From NCBI GenBank assembly GCA_028704165.1, contig JAQVLK010000010.1:1-36382 (forward strand): a DNA stretch of 36,382 nt, given 5' to 3'. Positions 7,704 to 15,454 of this stretch are shown piece by piece. Under the pieces are notes generated by a model, which saw nothing but the letters and a program-made list of their open reading frames with translations, was not told the DNA's origin and searched no databases. Within the stretch, counting starts at the first letter, position 1, and each line of letters opens with the position of its first letter. The position numbers were made by a program, and so were the translations under genes. The DNA is from Candidatus Altimarinota bacterium (GTDB lineage Bacteria; Patescibacteriota; Gracilibacteria; RBG-16-42-10; JAQVLK01).

Positions 7704-7729
7704 CCCCCCCCCCAAAAAAAATCTTGGGG
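7704..7729. repeat. C10-A8 homopolymer tract with hairpin
   Basis: Ten C (7704-7713) are followed by eight A (7714-7721), then TCTTGGGG. CCCCAA (7710-7715) can pair with TTGGGG (7724-7729). It lies between two convergent genes. No clear T run follows on either strand, so a standard terminator is not assured. The tract is also a likely site of length errors in sequencing. Confidence 0.6.
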
Positions 7730-7756
7730 AAAACCTAGGAAATCTTGATGGTGTCT

Positions 7757-8686
7757 TTAACTAATGAGCTGCTTAATCTGGGCTCGTTTCTCTGGACAGA
7801 TATCCACAAAAGAACGGAAACCATTATACACACTAATCGAGGAGTGATCATCCACCCAATCTATGAGGCTCTGATTCTGATTGTGTGGATGTCCCGTCTC
7901 TCCAAATAGCACCTTTCTGCCTCTTCTCATATTCTCTGAAGTTTCAAGGAGACTCCTGCTATGGTGATCAAGTTGCATGATTTCAAGGGCGCTCCTGTAC
8001 AGTTCTTTATCCAAGAGAGTTGCTCCCATCATATTGGCCCAGTCTACAATGTTACCTGGCATGATATTTTGGGGGCTCCAGGAAAATATCCTCTGTAATT
8101 TCTTGTCATAACATAATTCTCTACGTAAGACTGGGCTTTCCGGAGCACAGTCCATAACCAGCTGTCTATCCTGTATTTCTACCAGGTCGGGTTGTCCGCT
8201 AGTTACTTCCATTTGATAAATGGTGCTTAGTAAGGTTGGATCTTTTCTCAAAATCTCTTCAAAATCACTCCATTTGCTTTCCGGATGGCGGCTCATGTTT
8301 CTATGGAAACGTGCTTTTAGCATTGCAAGCTGACGTTTGACCACCTTACCCTTTAAAGCCTTTGTTAGGTCTTCGGCGGTAAGGATCTGCTCTTTTCCCA
8401 TATCCAATCCGCCAAAATAAACGTTTCCCAAGGCCCGGCGTACAAACCAAATAAAATAAGAATCCTCCAAACTTTCTATTAAAGGGTGATTTTCCAAAAG
8501 ATCTGAAAAATGTTTCTGACCCATCGTAGCTTTTTGCATGAGATTTAAGGTCGGCCTTACAAGGGTTTCAATTTTATCACCCAATATGTCTTCACCATAT
8601 CCTATTACCCTCTCGTAAGCATCTCCTAGCCTAACGAACTCCATGCTAGGCTTGGGGTCCGATAGCGCGTATTGCGGGAATGTCAT
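7757..8686 (-). CDS. DUF4256 family protein with extra N-terminal region
   Basis: From the ATG at 8686 the protein has 309 residues. The last two thirds match my memory of the DUF4256 family: LKARFHRNMSRHP, then TSGQPDLVEI, VMDCAPESPVLRRELCYD, ANMMGATLLDKELYR, FGETGHP and ISVYNGFRSF. Known members have about 185-200 residues and no settled function. About 120 extra residues precede this core here. A longer reading frame from 8770 adds 28 residues (FCYDAILYLLILKN) without homology; I chose 8686 because TFPQYALSDP is the first sequence that looks like a folded protein start. A small ORF lies upstream on the same strand. Confidence 0.75.
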   Translation of the reverse strand: MTFPQYALSDPKPSMEFVRLGDAYERVIGYGEDILGDKIETLVRPTLNLMQKATMGQKHFSDLLENHPLIESLEDSYFIWFVRRALGNVYFGGLDMGKEQILTAEDLTKALKGKVVKRQLAMLKARFHRNMSRHPESKWSDFEEILRKDPTLLSTIYQMEVTSGQPDLVEIQDRQLVMDCAPESPVLRRELCYDKKLQRIFSWSPQNIMPGNIVDWANMMGATLLDKELYRSALEIMQLDHHSRSLLETSENMRRGRKVLFGETGHPHNQNQSLIDWVDDHSSISVYNGFRSFVDICPEKRAQIKQLIS

Positions 8687-8781
8687 GTTTTTTAGTATTA
8701 ATAAATAAAGGATGGCATCGTAACAAAAGCATCTCTCTTTTGCAAGGTCCCCAAAACCGGGGACTAGCAAACTATTTCGTG

Positions 8782-8988
8782 CTATGGTTGCCTCCGCGGC
8801 GGAATATCGGCAACCAAAGCTTCATCTCCAGGTTTATCGAGAAGCTCATCGAACTTTGCGAAAGCATCCTTCAGTCTAAAGAAAGCTCCTTCTTGTCTCA
8901 GCTCTGGGGAGCCAAGAATAGTGTGTAATCCGCGACGATGCCGTCCATTACAGCAAAGTTCAATAAAAGTTCTTGGGGTTTCTGCCAT
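8782..8988 (-). CDS. Small protein of unknown function, 68 residues
   Basis: The frame begins MAETPRTFIELCCNGRHRRG and ends DEALVADIPPRRQP with TAG. It is soluble, mixed-charge and has no membrane helix. A TATAAT box lies about 25 bases upstream of its ATG, and it leads into the DUF4256 gene after about 95 bases, so it may be the first gene of that transcript. I do not recognise it. The start, promoter and ordinary amino-acid composition favour a real gene, but chance cannot be ruled out at this length. Confidence 0.5.
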   Translation of the reverse strand: MAETPRTFIELCCNGRHRRGLHTILGSPELRQEGAFFRLKDAFAKFDELLDKPGDEALVADIPPRRQP

Positions 8989-9012
8989 AAGGGTTGATTT
9001 AAAGCACTGGCG

Positions 9013-9018
9013 ATTATA
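9013..9018 (-). promoter_or_regulatory. -10 box for the leftward small ORF / DUF4256 gene
   Basis: On the minus strand the sequence reads GTATTATAATCG, giving a perfect TATAAT at 9013-9018. The -35 region is weak (TTCCAA-like). The distance to the ATG at 8988 is about 25 bases. Confidence 0.5.
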
Positions 9019-9076
9019 ATACGAACTCTACTTCATTGGAAATTGTTAATTGCTATAACATAAACGAAAAAACAGC

Positions 9077-9104
9077 TTGGAAGCGGCTGCTTTTCTGTTA
9101 CAAT
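9077..9104 (+). promoter_or_regulatory. Promoter of the PKD-7TM / ligase / murC / ruvC operon
   Basis: TTGGAA (9077-9082) and TACAAT (9099-9104) are 16 bases apart, with TGT making an extended -10. Transcription would begin near 9111, 15 bases before the ATG at 9126. Gaps between the next four genes are only 2-19 bases, so this promoter probably drives all four. Confidence 0.65.
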
Positions 9105-9125
9105 GGAACTAGCGTCATTTAAATC

Positions 9126-10679
9126 ATGCTTATGAGAATCTATACCAGAACAATCGTAGCCTTTTTGGCCTGTCTGTCGTTTGTCCTGCCGGTTATGGCA
9201 CAAGAAGAGGTAACTTTGGGACCGGAAGTAGGGGAAGAAAATCCAGTCTTAAGCGCTGTCATACGTAGTGCAGACAAAGTAGAGGTCGGTAAGAATATTA
9301 TCTTTGACAGTAGCCAATCATTTAATCCACTTCCCGACACAGAGATAAAATCTAGCTGGAATTTCGGGGATAACTCACGTCTCGAACAAGGGAGCGAGGT
9401 AGTGCATAGTTTTAGTCAGCCCGGTACTTACACAGTTCAGCTCACTATTAATAATAGCGAAGAAGCTGCCACGACTGAAAAAACAATTTTCGTTTACGAA
9501 AAATTATTAGTTTTGTTTACCTATGGAGCCGATACAGAAGAGCTGGAAAAGGCTTATAAATATGCCGCGGAGAAGAATATTCTGCTGAAGATTTTTGATG
9601 ATAAGAGCAGTGTGTCTGATTTGGAGGCAACCAGAAATCTGGCAAAATCCCTCAGTGCCAATAAAGAAGATCTAGGGAAGGCGGGACTGGTAATGTTGTG
9701 GTCCAAACGTGCGAATATCAGTTTGAATGCTTTAGCTGATTTTGCGAAAGCAGAGAGAGAATCCAACAAGGATGATAAACTCAATTTGAGTCAGAAATCA
9801 TTTGCGATCATTTCCGCCGAAAATCTAAACATCTTGAGCAGAATAGCCAAGGGAACTTATAGTGTGCTTGATTCTAAGCATATCTTGTTGGTACGCCAAG
9901 AAGCGCTTTTTACCATGATTGAATCTATCAATGAAACTGAGCTGATTGGTAATCTGCACAATCTCGGTTATGAATTCAAATTGGTTGATGAGAAATCTTT
10001 GCGTGTCGGTATTTTGAATTTGATGTCCAGTCTCGTAAATTATTTACGTAACAGCGGAGTTTCCAGCGAGACGCTCTTTCTTATTTTAATGCTGCCTGTA
10101 ATTGCGACACTGATCTCTATCGCTAGACAATTTCTAGGGGTAACTACCATGGGTATTTACATTCCTACGATTTTAACACTGTCTTTCGTGAGTCTGGGTC
10201 TGACCAATACCCTCATCGTTTTGACTTTGGTGTGGGTTGTTGGGACTCTAACTAGGATGTTCTTCAAGCGCTATCGTCTCATGTATGTTCCACGTATCGC
10301 AATTATTATTACGATCACCAGTTTAGCTTTCATTTTGCTGATGTATGTTGGAAGTTTTTTACAACTGACATCTTTTTTACAAATATCGATTATCCCGGCC
10401 TTGATCGTGATGGTCTTGGTTGAGCAAATATTAACTTTACAGATGGAGCGTGGGATGAAGGCTGCTACTTTTCTCATGATAGAAACCTTGTTGGTCTCCA
10501 TGGTTTCTTTCGCGCTTTTATCGCTGCCGTCTTTCCAGAACTTAATTATCGGATATCCAGAGCTTATTATTGTATTGATTTTGATTAATGTCTTTTTAGG
10601 AAGGTGGTCAGGGTTGCGTATCTCGGAACTTTTTCGCTTCCGCCGCTTATTGGACGAGGTAGAACATGCTGAAGAATAG
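9126..10679 (+). CDS. Secreted PKD domain protein with seven-helix (7TM_transglut-type) membrane domain
   Basis: A 517-residue membrane protein. Residues 1-25 form a signal peptide (FLACLSFVLPVMAQE). Residues about 40-126 form a PKD domain (SSWNFGDNSR, HSFSQPGTYTVQLTI). A soluble alpha/beta region follows to about 300. From about 317 there are seven hydrophobic helices ending in FLGRWSGLRISELFRFR. This last part resembles the 7-helix domain that in Proteobacteria is fused to an inactive transglutaminase and encoded next to an ATP-grasp glutamate-ligase-like gene and a retropepsin-like gene. Here the transglutaminase is replaced by PKD plus the alpha/beta region, but the partner domains are encoded directly downstream. 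A membrane platform for the ligase is my inference. ATG codons at 9126 and 9132 are both possible starts. Confidence 0.85.
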   Translation: MLMRIYTRTIVAFLACLSFVLPVMAQEEVTLGPEVGEENPVLSAVIRSADKVEVGKNIIFDSSQSFNPLPDTEIKSSWNFGDNSRLEQGSEVVHSFSQPGTYTVQLTINNSEEAATTEKTIFVYEKLLVLFTYGADTEELEKAYKYAAEKNILLKIFDDKSSVSDLEATRNLAKSLSANKEDLGKAGLVMLWSKRANISLNALADFAKAERESNKDDKLNLSQKSFAIISAENLNILSRIAKGTYSVLDSKHILLVRQEALFTMIESINETELIGNLHNLGYEFKLVDEKSLRVGILNLMSSLVNYLRNSGVSSETLFLILMLPVIATLISIARQFLGVTTMGIYIPTILTLSFVSLGLTNTLIVLTLVWVVGTLTRMFFKRYRLMYVPRIAIIITITSLAFILLMYVGSFLQLTSFLQISIIPALIVMVLVEQILTLQMERGMKAATFLMIETLLVSMVSFALLSLPSFQNLIIGYPELIIVLILINVFLGRWSGLRISELFRFRRLLDEVEHAEE

Positions 10680-10698
10680 AAAAGTTTAACCACCGTTT

Positions 10699-13023
10699 AT
10701 GTTATTGAAATATATTTTTCGCAATAGTGGAGTATTGGGGATCAACGCCAGAAACTTGCTTTATATCAGGCCTTATAACAAAAGTAACGCGATCCATTTT
10801 GCTGATAATAAACTTAAGGCTAAGTTATTCTTGGAAGCTCGAGGAATTAAAGTGGCACGTTTTTTGGCAGCCATCAGGAGCAAAGACGAACTGGACAATT
10901 TTACTTGGAAAAGTTTAGGCAAATCTTTTGTGATCAAACCCAATCGAGGTTTTGGGGGAGAGGGCATTTTGATTGAACGTAACTTTGATTACAAAAACCA
11001 AGCGGCCTTACAAGCTATTAAGAATCATATTACCGACATCTTTGACGGAACCTATTCGCTCTCGAACTCTCCTGATTTCGCTTTGATCGAGCAGGTCATC
11101 GAGGTTAGTCCAGACCTAGCTGAATATAGCTACAAGGGTTTGCCAGATATAAGAGTAATTGTGCACAATTTAGTGCCTATTATGGCCATGCTACGTTTGC
11201 CGACAGAAGTTTCCGGTGGCAAAGCTAATGTTCACCAAGGAGGGATTGGTCTTGGCATAGACCTCGCGACCGGTGAGACCACACATGCAGTTCAGTACGA
11301 TAAAAGCATTCACACTTTACCGGGGAAGCATTTGTCATTGTCAGGAATCAAAATTCCAAACTGGGACGAGATTCTATTAATCGCTTGCAGATGCCAAGAG
11401 ATTTCAAATTTAGGTTTTTTGGCAGCAGATATTTGCTTGGATAAAAACAATAAACCGCTGGTGCTGGAATTGAATGCTCGTGGCGGACTTATGATTCAGA
11501 CCGCTAATCTCGAGCCGCTTCGTACCAGACTGGAACGTGTGAAGGGACTAAAGGTTTCTTCTCCTGAAAAAGGAGTTTTGATTGGCAAAGAATTATTTGG
11601 GTCGAAATCTAAGCGTAAGCAAGAGTTGCCGGATAAAAAAATCTTGGGCAATTTGGAAGCTTTGGAACTAATAACTAAAACCGAAACAGTAGCGCTCATT
11701 GCCAAGATAGATCCCGGACAAGAGGAAAGTAGTTTGGATTTGGATACGGCTTTAACGGCTGGGTTGAACCCGCAGGAAGATAAACTAAAGCTGAAATTTA
11801 TTTTGGGTGGCAAACGTGTACAAACTGTTGCCAAGACCATTAGTCTAAAAGATAAAAACTATAAAATTATTATTGGTCGTCGTGATCTCAAGGATTTTCT
11901 GATTGACCCTGCCAAAGAAACTCTAATCAAGCTCAGTGACTTATCTGTCAGTAAATTTGATTATCATAAAATTGACGAGTTGTTGTATGACATTGATAGG
12001 CAGATCAAATTATTATCCCACTTAGTACCACTTAATTTTAGCGAGGAACGTCGCAAATTCTTAGCTGATAATTCTTACAATCCGAGTTTTAAATATCCGG
12101 AATTAAAGACGGATACCACCGCCTTACGTGCTAATTTGGCACAACTTGAAATGGACGAATCTCCTTTGGGTAAATTATTTGCAGCCAAGAAAAAAGAGAT
12201 TAAAAAAAAGATAGAGTTATTGGAAACGATAGGTGTGGATGAAAAATTTACAGCCGCTTCGATTGCGCTTTTTGGTGAACCGGACGATGAGGTCGTCCAA
12301 CTTGCACAAGCCAGAATAGCAGTTATGCCGGAGACTTTCCCAGTAGAAAACGTCTTAAGTACGGAAGAGGTTATTAAACAGATCAAGGATAAATTAAATG
12401 AATACGGATTCAGTGCCTGGATAATAACTCTAAAAAAAGACTTATCTGCCGATATTGCGGTTGGCAAGAGCAAGACTATCTTTATCTCTCCTGATGCTAA
12501 ATTCACACAGTCACGTTTAATCGGTGCGATTGCTCATGAGGTTGAAACACATATCTTGCGTACGGAAAACGGTAAACAACAACCTTATCACATCTTCCAA
12601 CGTGGTTTGGCAAAATATCTTTCTACGGAGGAAGGCTTGGCAATTTACAATCAGGAAAAGTACGAAGATGCCAGCCAGTACGAAAAATACTATTGGGCAG
12701 CAGGTAGTGTACTTGCGGTAAAGTACGCTTTGAAAAATTCTTTCGCAGAGACTTTCGCTGAACTAAAAAAACTTGGCTTCAGCGAAGAGAGAGCTTTTGT
12801 TATGACTTTCAAAGTTAAACGTGGTTTGCATCATACGTCCCGGATGGGAGCTTTCACCAAGAACTATCTCTATTTTTATGGTAGAAAAATGATTGAAGAT
12901 TTTGTGGCCAGTGGGGGAAACTTAAAAGACCTATACGTAGGAAAAGTTGGGATAGCTGATCTGCCAGTCTTGAAAGAGATTGCAGATCTCAAGTCAGCTC
13001 AATATTTACCAAAGTTTATTTAA
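10699..13023 (+). CDS. Fusion: ATP-grasp amino-acid ligase, retropepsin-like domain, DUF1704 metallopeptidase
   Basis: A 774-residue cytoplasmic protein with three domains. Residues 1-300 are a RimK-like, alpha-L-glutamate-ligase-related ATP-grasp: FVIKPNRGFGGEGI (Lys80) and LVLELNARGGL (Glu257, Asn259) are the ATP/metal site. Residues about 325-420 match the COG4067 retropepsin-like family (AKIDPGQEESS, IIGRRDLKDFLIDP), but the usual DTG is DPG at 338-340. Residues about 430-774 are DUF1704, related to the tubulin tyrosine carboxypeptidase MATCAP: AHEVETHILR gives HExxxH (His613, Glu614, His618), and YLSTEEGLA (Glu644, Glu645) supplies the third ligand. A ligase that adds residues joined to two protease-type domains suggests reversible peptide tagging; substrate unknown. 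It lies 19 bases after the 7TM gene and 3 before murC. Confidence 0.88.
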   Translation: MLLKYIFRNSGVLGINARNLLYIRPYNKSNAIHFADNKLKAKLFLEARGIKVARFLAAIRSKDELDNFTWKSLGKSFVIKPNRGFGGEGILIERNFDYKNQAALQAIKNHITDIFDGTYSLSNSPDFALIEQVIEVSPDLAEYSYKGLPDIRVIVHNLVPIMAMLRLPTEVSGGKANVHQGGIGLGIDLATGETTHAVQYDKSIHTLPGKHLSLSGIKIPNWDEILLIACRCQEISNLGFLAADICLDKNNKPLVLELNARGGLMIQTANLEPLRTRLERVKGLKVSSPEKGVLIGKELFGSKSKRKQELPDKKILGNLEALELITKTETVALIAKIDPGQEESSLDLDTALTAGLNPQEDKLKLKFILGGKRVQTVAKTISLKDKNYKIIIGRRDLKDFLIDPAKETLIKLSDLSVSKFDYHKIDELLYDIDRQIKLLSHLVPLNFSEERRKFLADNSYNPSFKYPELKTDTTALRANLAQLEMDESPLGKLFAAKKKEIKKKIELLETIGVDEKFTAASIALFGEPDDEVVQLAQARIAVMPETFPVENVLSTEEVIKQIKDKLNEYGFSAWIITLKKDLSADIAVGKSKTIFISPDAKFTQSRLIGAIAHEVETHILRTENGKQQPYHIFQRGLAKYLSTEEGLAIYNQEKYEDASQYEKYYWAAGSVLAVKYALKNSFAETFAELKKLGFSEERAFVMTFKVKRGLHHTSRMGAFTKNYLYFYGRKMIEDFVASGGNLKDLYVGKVGIADLPVLKEIADLKSAQYLPKFI

Positions 13024-13026
13024 AAC

Positions 13027-14388
13027 ATGCTGGGTAAAGTACATTTTATAGGTATCAAGGGGACGGGTATGTCGGCGCTAGCCAGTGTCTTAAAAGAACA
13101 AGGTTGGCAAGTGACAGGGTCTGATGTGTCGGAAGAATTTCCGACAGACAGGATTCTGCGGCAAGCCGGGTTGGAAACTACAGAATTCGCGCAGCAGCAT
13201 ATTGCAAATGAGTTGGATTTAGTCATTTATTCAGCAGCTTACAATGCAAGTAATCCGGAATACGCCAAAGCGCAAGAGTTAGGTCTGAAGATGCTGAGTT
13301 ATCCAGAGGCACTCGGAGAACTTTCTCACGATTATTTCTCGATCGGAGTTGCCGGCATGCATGGCAAGAGTACCATCACGGCAATGTTGGCAAGCGTGTT
13401 GATAGAGATGCAGGAAGATCCGACTGTCATCTTGGGTACAACTGTCCCGGAACTTGATAATCGTAATTTTCGGCTTGGCAAAAGCAAATTATTACTAGCA
13501 GAGACTTGCGAATATCGCAGGCATTTTTTAAACTTTAATCCCCAAGCCTTAATACTCAGTAACCTGGAAGCTGAGCACATGGACTACTTCAAGGATCTTG
13601 CTGATATCAAAGATGCTTTTTTCGCCTATATCCGGAAGCTTCCGGCAGGGGCTTTGTTAGTTTACAACGGTGATGACCAGCATTTACCGGCTTTGTGTTC
13701 GCAGACAAAAGGTCCTCAAAAAATCAGTGCTGGTTTTGCTGTTGGCAATGATTTTCAAGCAAAGCGTCTGGATGATCAAAAGTTTCAGGTTTTTGTGCAA
13801 GGAAAGCCGCTAGCTTCTTTCCGATTGGCTGTTCCCGGTAATCACAATGTTTTGGATGCCTTATTAGTGATTGCTTTTTGCTATAGTTACAAGCCGCTAG
13901 CTTTCACTGTGGAAGCTCTGCAAAAAGTCTTACTGAAGTTTCGTGGTGGTGGACGAAGACTTGAATTGAAAGGTGAGAAAAAAGGCATAACTATCCTGGA
14001 CGATTTCGCTCATCATCCGACTGAGATCAAGGCTAGCTTACAGGCTACACGCGAACGCTATCCCCAGGCACGTATCTGGGCGGTTTTCATGTCGCATACT
14101 TACTCGCGGACGGAAACTTTGCTTGCTGATTTTGCCAGCAGTTTCCAAAATGCCGATCGGGTGATTATCAATAAAATATTTTCTTCGGCACGTGAGAAAC
14201 AAGGAAAGGTTAACGGCCAAGTTTTAACAGATGAAATTAAGAAAAATCACCAAAACGTATTTTATATTCCGGAATTTTCCGACACTATTACTTACCTTCA
14301 GGATAATCTAAAAGCGGGTGACGTGGTCATTACCATGGGTGCCGGAGATAACTACGTGATTGGAGAAGAGCTGCTTAAAATACTTTAG
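13027..14388 (+). CDS. murC: UDP-N-acetylmuramate--L-alanine ligase (Mur ligase)
   Basis: MurC adds the first L-alanine of the peptidoglycan stem peptide. At 453 residues the length is typical. The N-terminal Rossmann domain begins VHFIGIKGTGMSALAS; the ATP loop is GVAGMHGKSTITAML with Lys114; LILSNLEAEHMDYF and the C-terminal HHPTEIKASLQATRERYP follow. The loop AETCEYRRHFLNFNP replaces the DESDGSFL of classical MurC; I recall this ECEYRR form from CPR genomes. Mpl, which attaches a recycled tripeptide, is the closest alternative. Its place between the ATP-grasp fusion and ruvC, with 2-3 base gaps, ties the ligase operon loosely to wall synthesis. Confidence 0.85.
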   Translation: MLGKVHFIGIKGTGMSALASVLKEQGWQVTGSDVSEEFPTDRILRQAGLETTEFAQQHIANELDLVIYSAAYNASNPEYAKAQELGLKMLSYPEALGELSHDYFSIGVAGMHGKSTITAMLASVLIEMQEDPTVILGTTVPELDNRNFRLGKSKLLLAETCEYRRHFLNFNPQALILSNLEAEHMDYFKDLADIKDAFFAYIRKLPAGALLVYNGDDQHLPALCSQTKGPQKISAGFAVGNDFQAKRLDDQKFQVFVQGKPLASFRLAVPGNHNVLDALLVIAFCYSYKPLAFTVEALQKVLLKFRGGGRRLELKGEKKGITILDDFAHHPTEIKASLQATRERYPQARIWAVFMSHTYSRTETLLADFASSFQNADRVIINKIFSSAREKQGKVNGQVLTDEIKKNHQNVFYIPEFSDTITYLQDNLKAGDVVITMGAGDNYVIGEELLKIL

Positions 14389-14390
14389 AC

Positions 14391-14861
14391 ATGAAGAAAA
14401 AAAGACGCATTCTCGGTATTGATCCTGGTACCGCTATCGTGGGGTTTGGCGTGATTGATGTGTGTGATGGCGATCCCGTGTTTGTAGATTGCGGCTGTAT
14501 CCGTACGGACAGTAAACTGCCAATGCCTGCCAGACTTGATTTGATAGCCAGAGATCTCAGAAAGATCATTAGGGAATATCAGCCCGATGAAGTCGCGGTC
14601 GAAGAATTATTCTTTTTTCGTAACATTACGACTGCCATCTCTGTTGGCCAAGCGCGTGGCGTGATCCTGCAGACCGCACAGGCTGCCAATCTACTTATTC
14701 ATGAATATACCCCACTACAGGTCAAACAGGCTGTCACAGGCTATGGCAAGGCGGATAAGAAACAGGTGCAAGAAATGGTAAAGACCATCTTAAAGCTTGG
14801 AACTGTGCCCAAACCTGATGACGCAGCCGATGCGCTGGCGGTCGCGATTTGTCATAGTTGA
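14391..14861 (+). CDS. ruvC: Holliday junction resolvase RuvC
   Basis: RuvC cuts four-way DNA junctions made during recombination. The 156-residue protein has the four acidic catalytic residues: Asp11 (ILGIDPGTAIVGFG), Glu71 (VAVEELFFF), Asp144 and Asp147 (PDDAADALAVA). VTGYGKADKKQVQEM is the conserved basic helix. It starts 2 bases after murC stops. The stop codon is TGA at the expected family length, showing that TGA is a stop in this genome. The last 10 bases overlap the convergent gene on the other strand. No ruvA or ruvB lies in the window. Confidence 0.96.
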   Translation: MKKKRRILGIDPGTAIVGFGVIDVCDGDPVFVDCGCIRTDSKLPMPARLDLIARDLRKIIREYQPDEVAVEELFFFRNITTAISVGQARGVILQTAQAANLLIHEYTPLQVKQAVTGYGKADKKQVQEMVKTILKLGTVPKPDDAADALAVAICHS

Positions 14862-15280
14862 TGTAAGAGTTGGTCAATCTTTTCCAGAGCTCTACCATTT
14901 CCACTTGTCTTAATGTGTCTAAATCCCCTTCTTTTACAACCATGTTTTTGGAAGTCTTTTCCTATTTTATTTCCGCTATGACAGCTAATTATTAATCTTC
15001 GAGTGCCCTTTTCAAAATCCTGTTCAGCTTCTTCTAATATTTTTGCAACATTATGATCTAGGGCTGCATGATAATTACAAGTGACCATAACTGCTTTATT
15101 GCTTGATAATAACTCTCGAATACATGTTCTAAAGCTATTTGCAATGGAATCAGTTTTTTCTGGTGTAATTAAAATAATCTTGGTTTGTTTCGAAAGGCGT
15201 GAGGAGAAAAACATATTTAGTTTCTCTGCTCTCTCGTGATAAGTGTCTGTGATTACAACGGCGTCTAAACATCGATACAT
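14852..15280 (-). CDS. Protein of unknown function, possible Rossmann-like fold
   Basis: A 142-residue soluble protein that I do not recognise. Alternating beta/alpha segments are suggested by AVVITDTYHERAEKLN, KIILITPEKTDSIANSF, AVMVTCNYHAALDHN and RRLIISCHSGNKIGKDF, which would fit a small Rossmann-like or flavodoxin-like fold. A conserved nucleotide-binding loop is not evident. Its end overlaps ruvC by 10 bases, tail to tail, and the stop is TGA. The spacer up to 15454 shows no other gene. Confidence 0.65.
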   Translation of the reverse strand: MYRCLDAVVITDTYHERAEKLNMFFSSRLSKQTKIILITPEKTDSIANSFRTCIRELLSSNKAVMVTCNYHAALDHNVAKILEEAEQDFEKGTRRLIISCHSGNKIGKDFQKHGCKRRGFRHIKTSGNGRALEKIDQLLHQL

Positions 15281-15454
15281 TGCGAATATTTATGGGGGTG
15301 TATTAAATCTTATTTGGAGGGAAATGTAAAGAAGCTTAGGGTAAAGGTAATTGGAGTTATTGTTTTAAATCATGTCCAAGGAAAAGCAGTAATTTCTAGG
15401 CAACACAAACCTTGATAGACTAGAGCTAGAACAAAAGCAGAAAACAACGTAAGT
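15281..15454. other. Intergenic spacer, no gene seen
   Basis: This lies between the start of the 142-residue gene and the stop of the Kazal/CARDB gene. It is AT-rich, and I see no tRNA, strong hairpin or ORF with a convincing start. Confidence 0.5.

Noticed and set aside
14391-14861. TGA read as glycine (Gracilibacteria code)
   Set aside because: ruvC ends at TGA at the expected family length, and the gene at 14852-15280 also stops at TGA.
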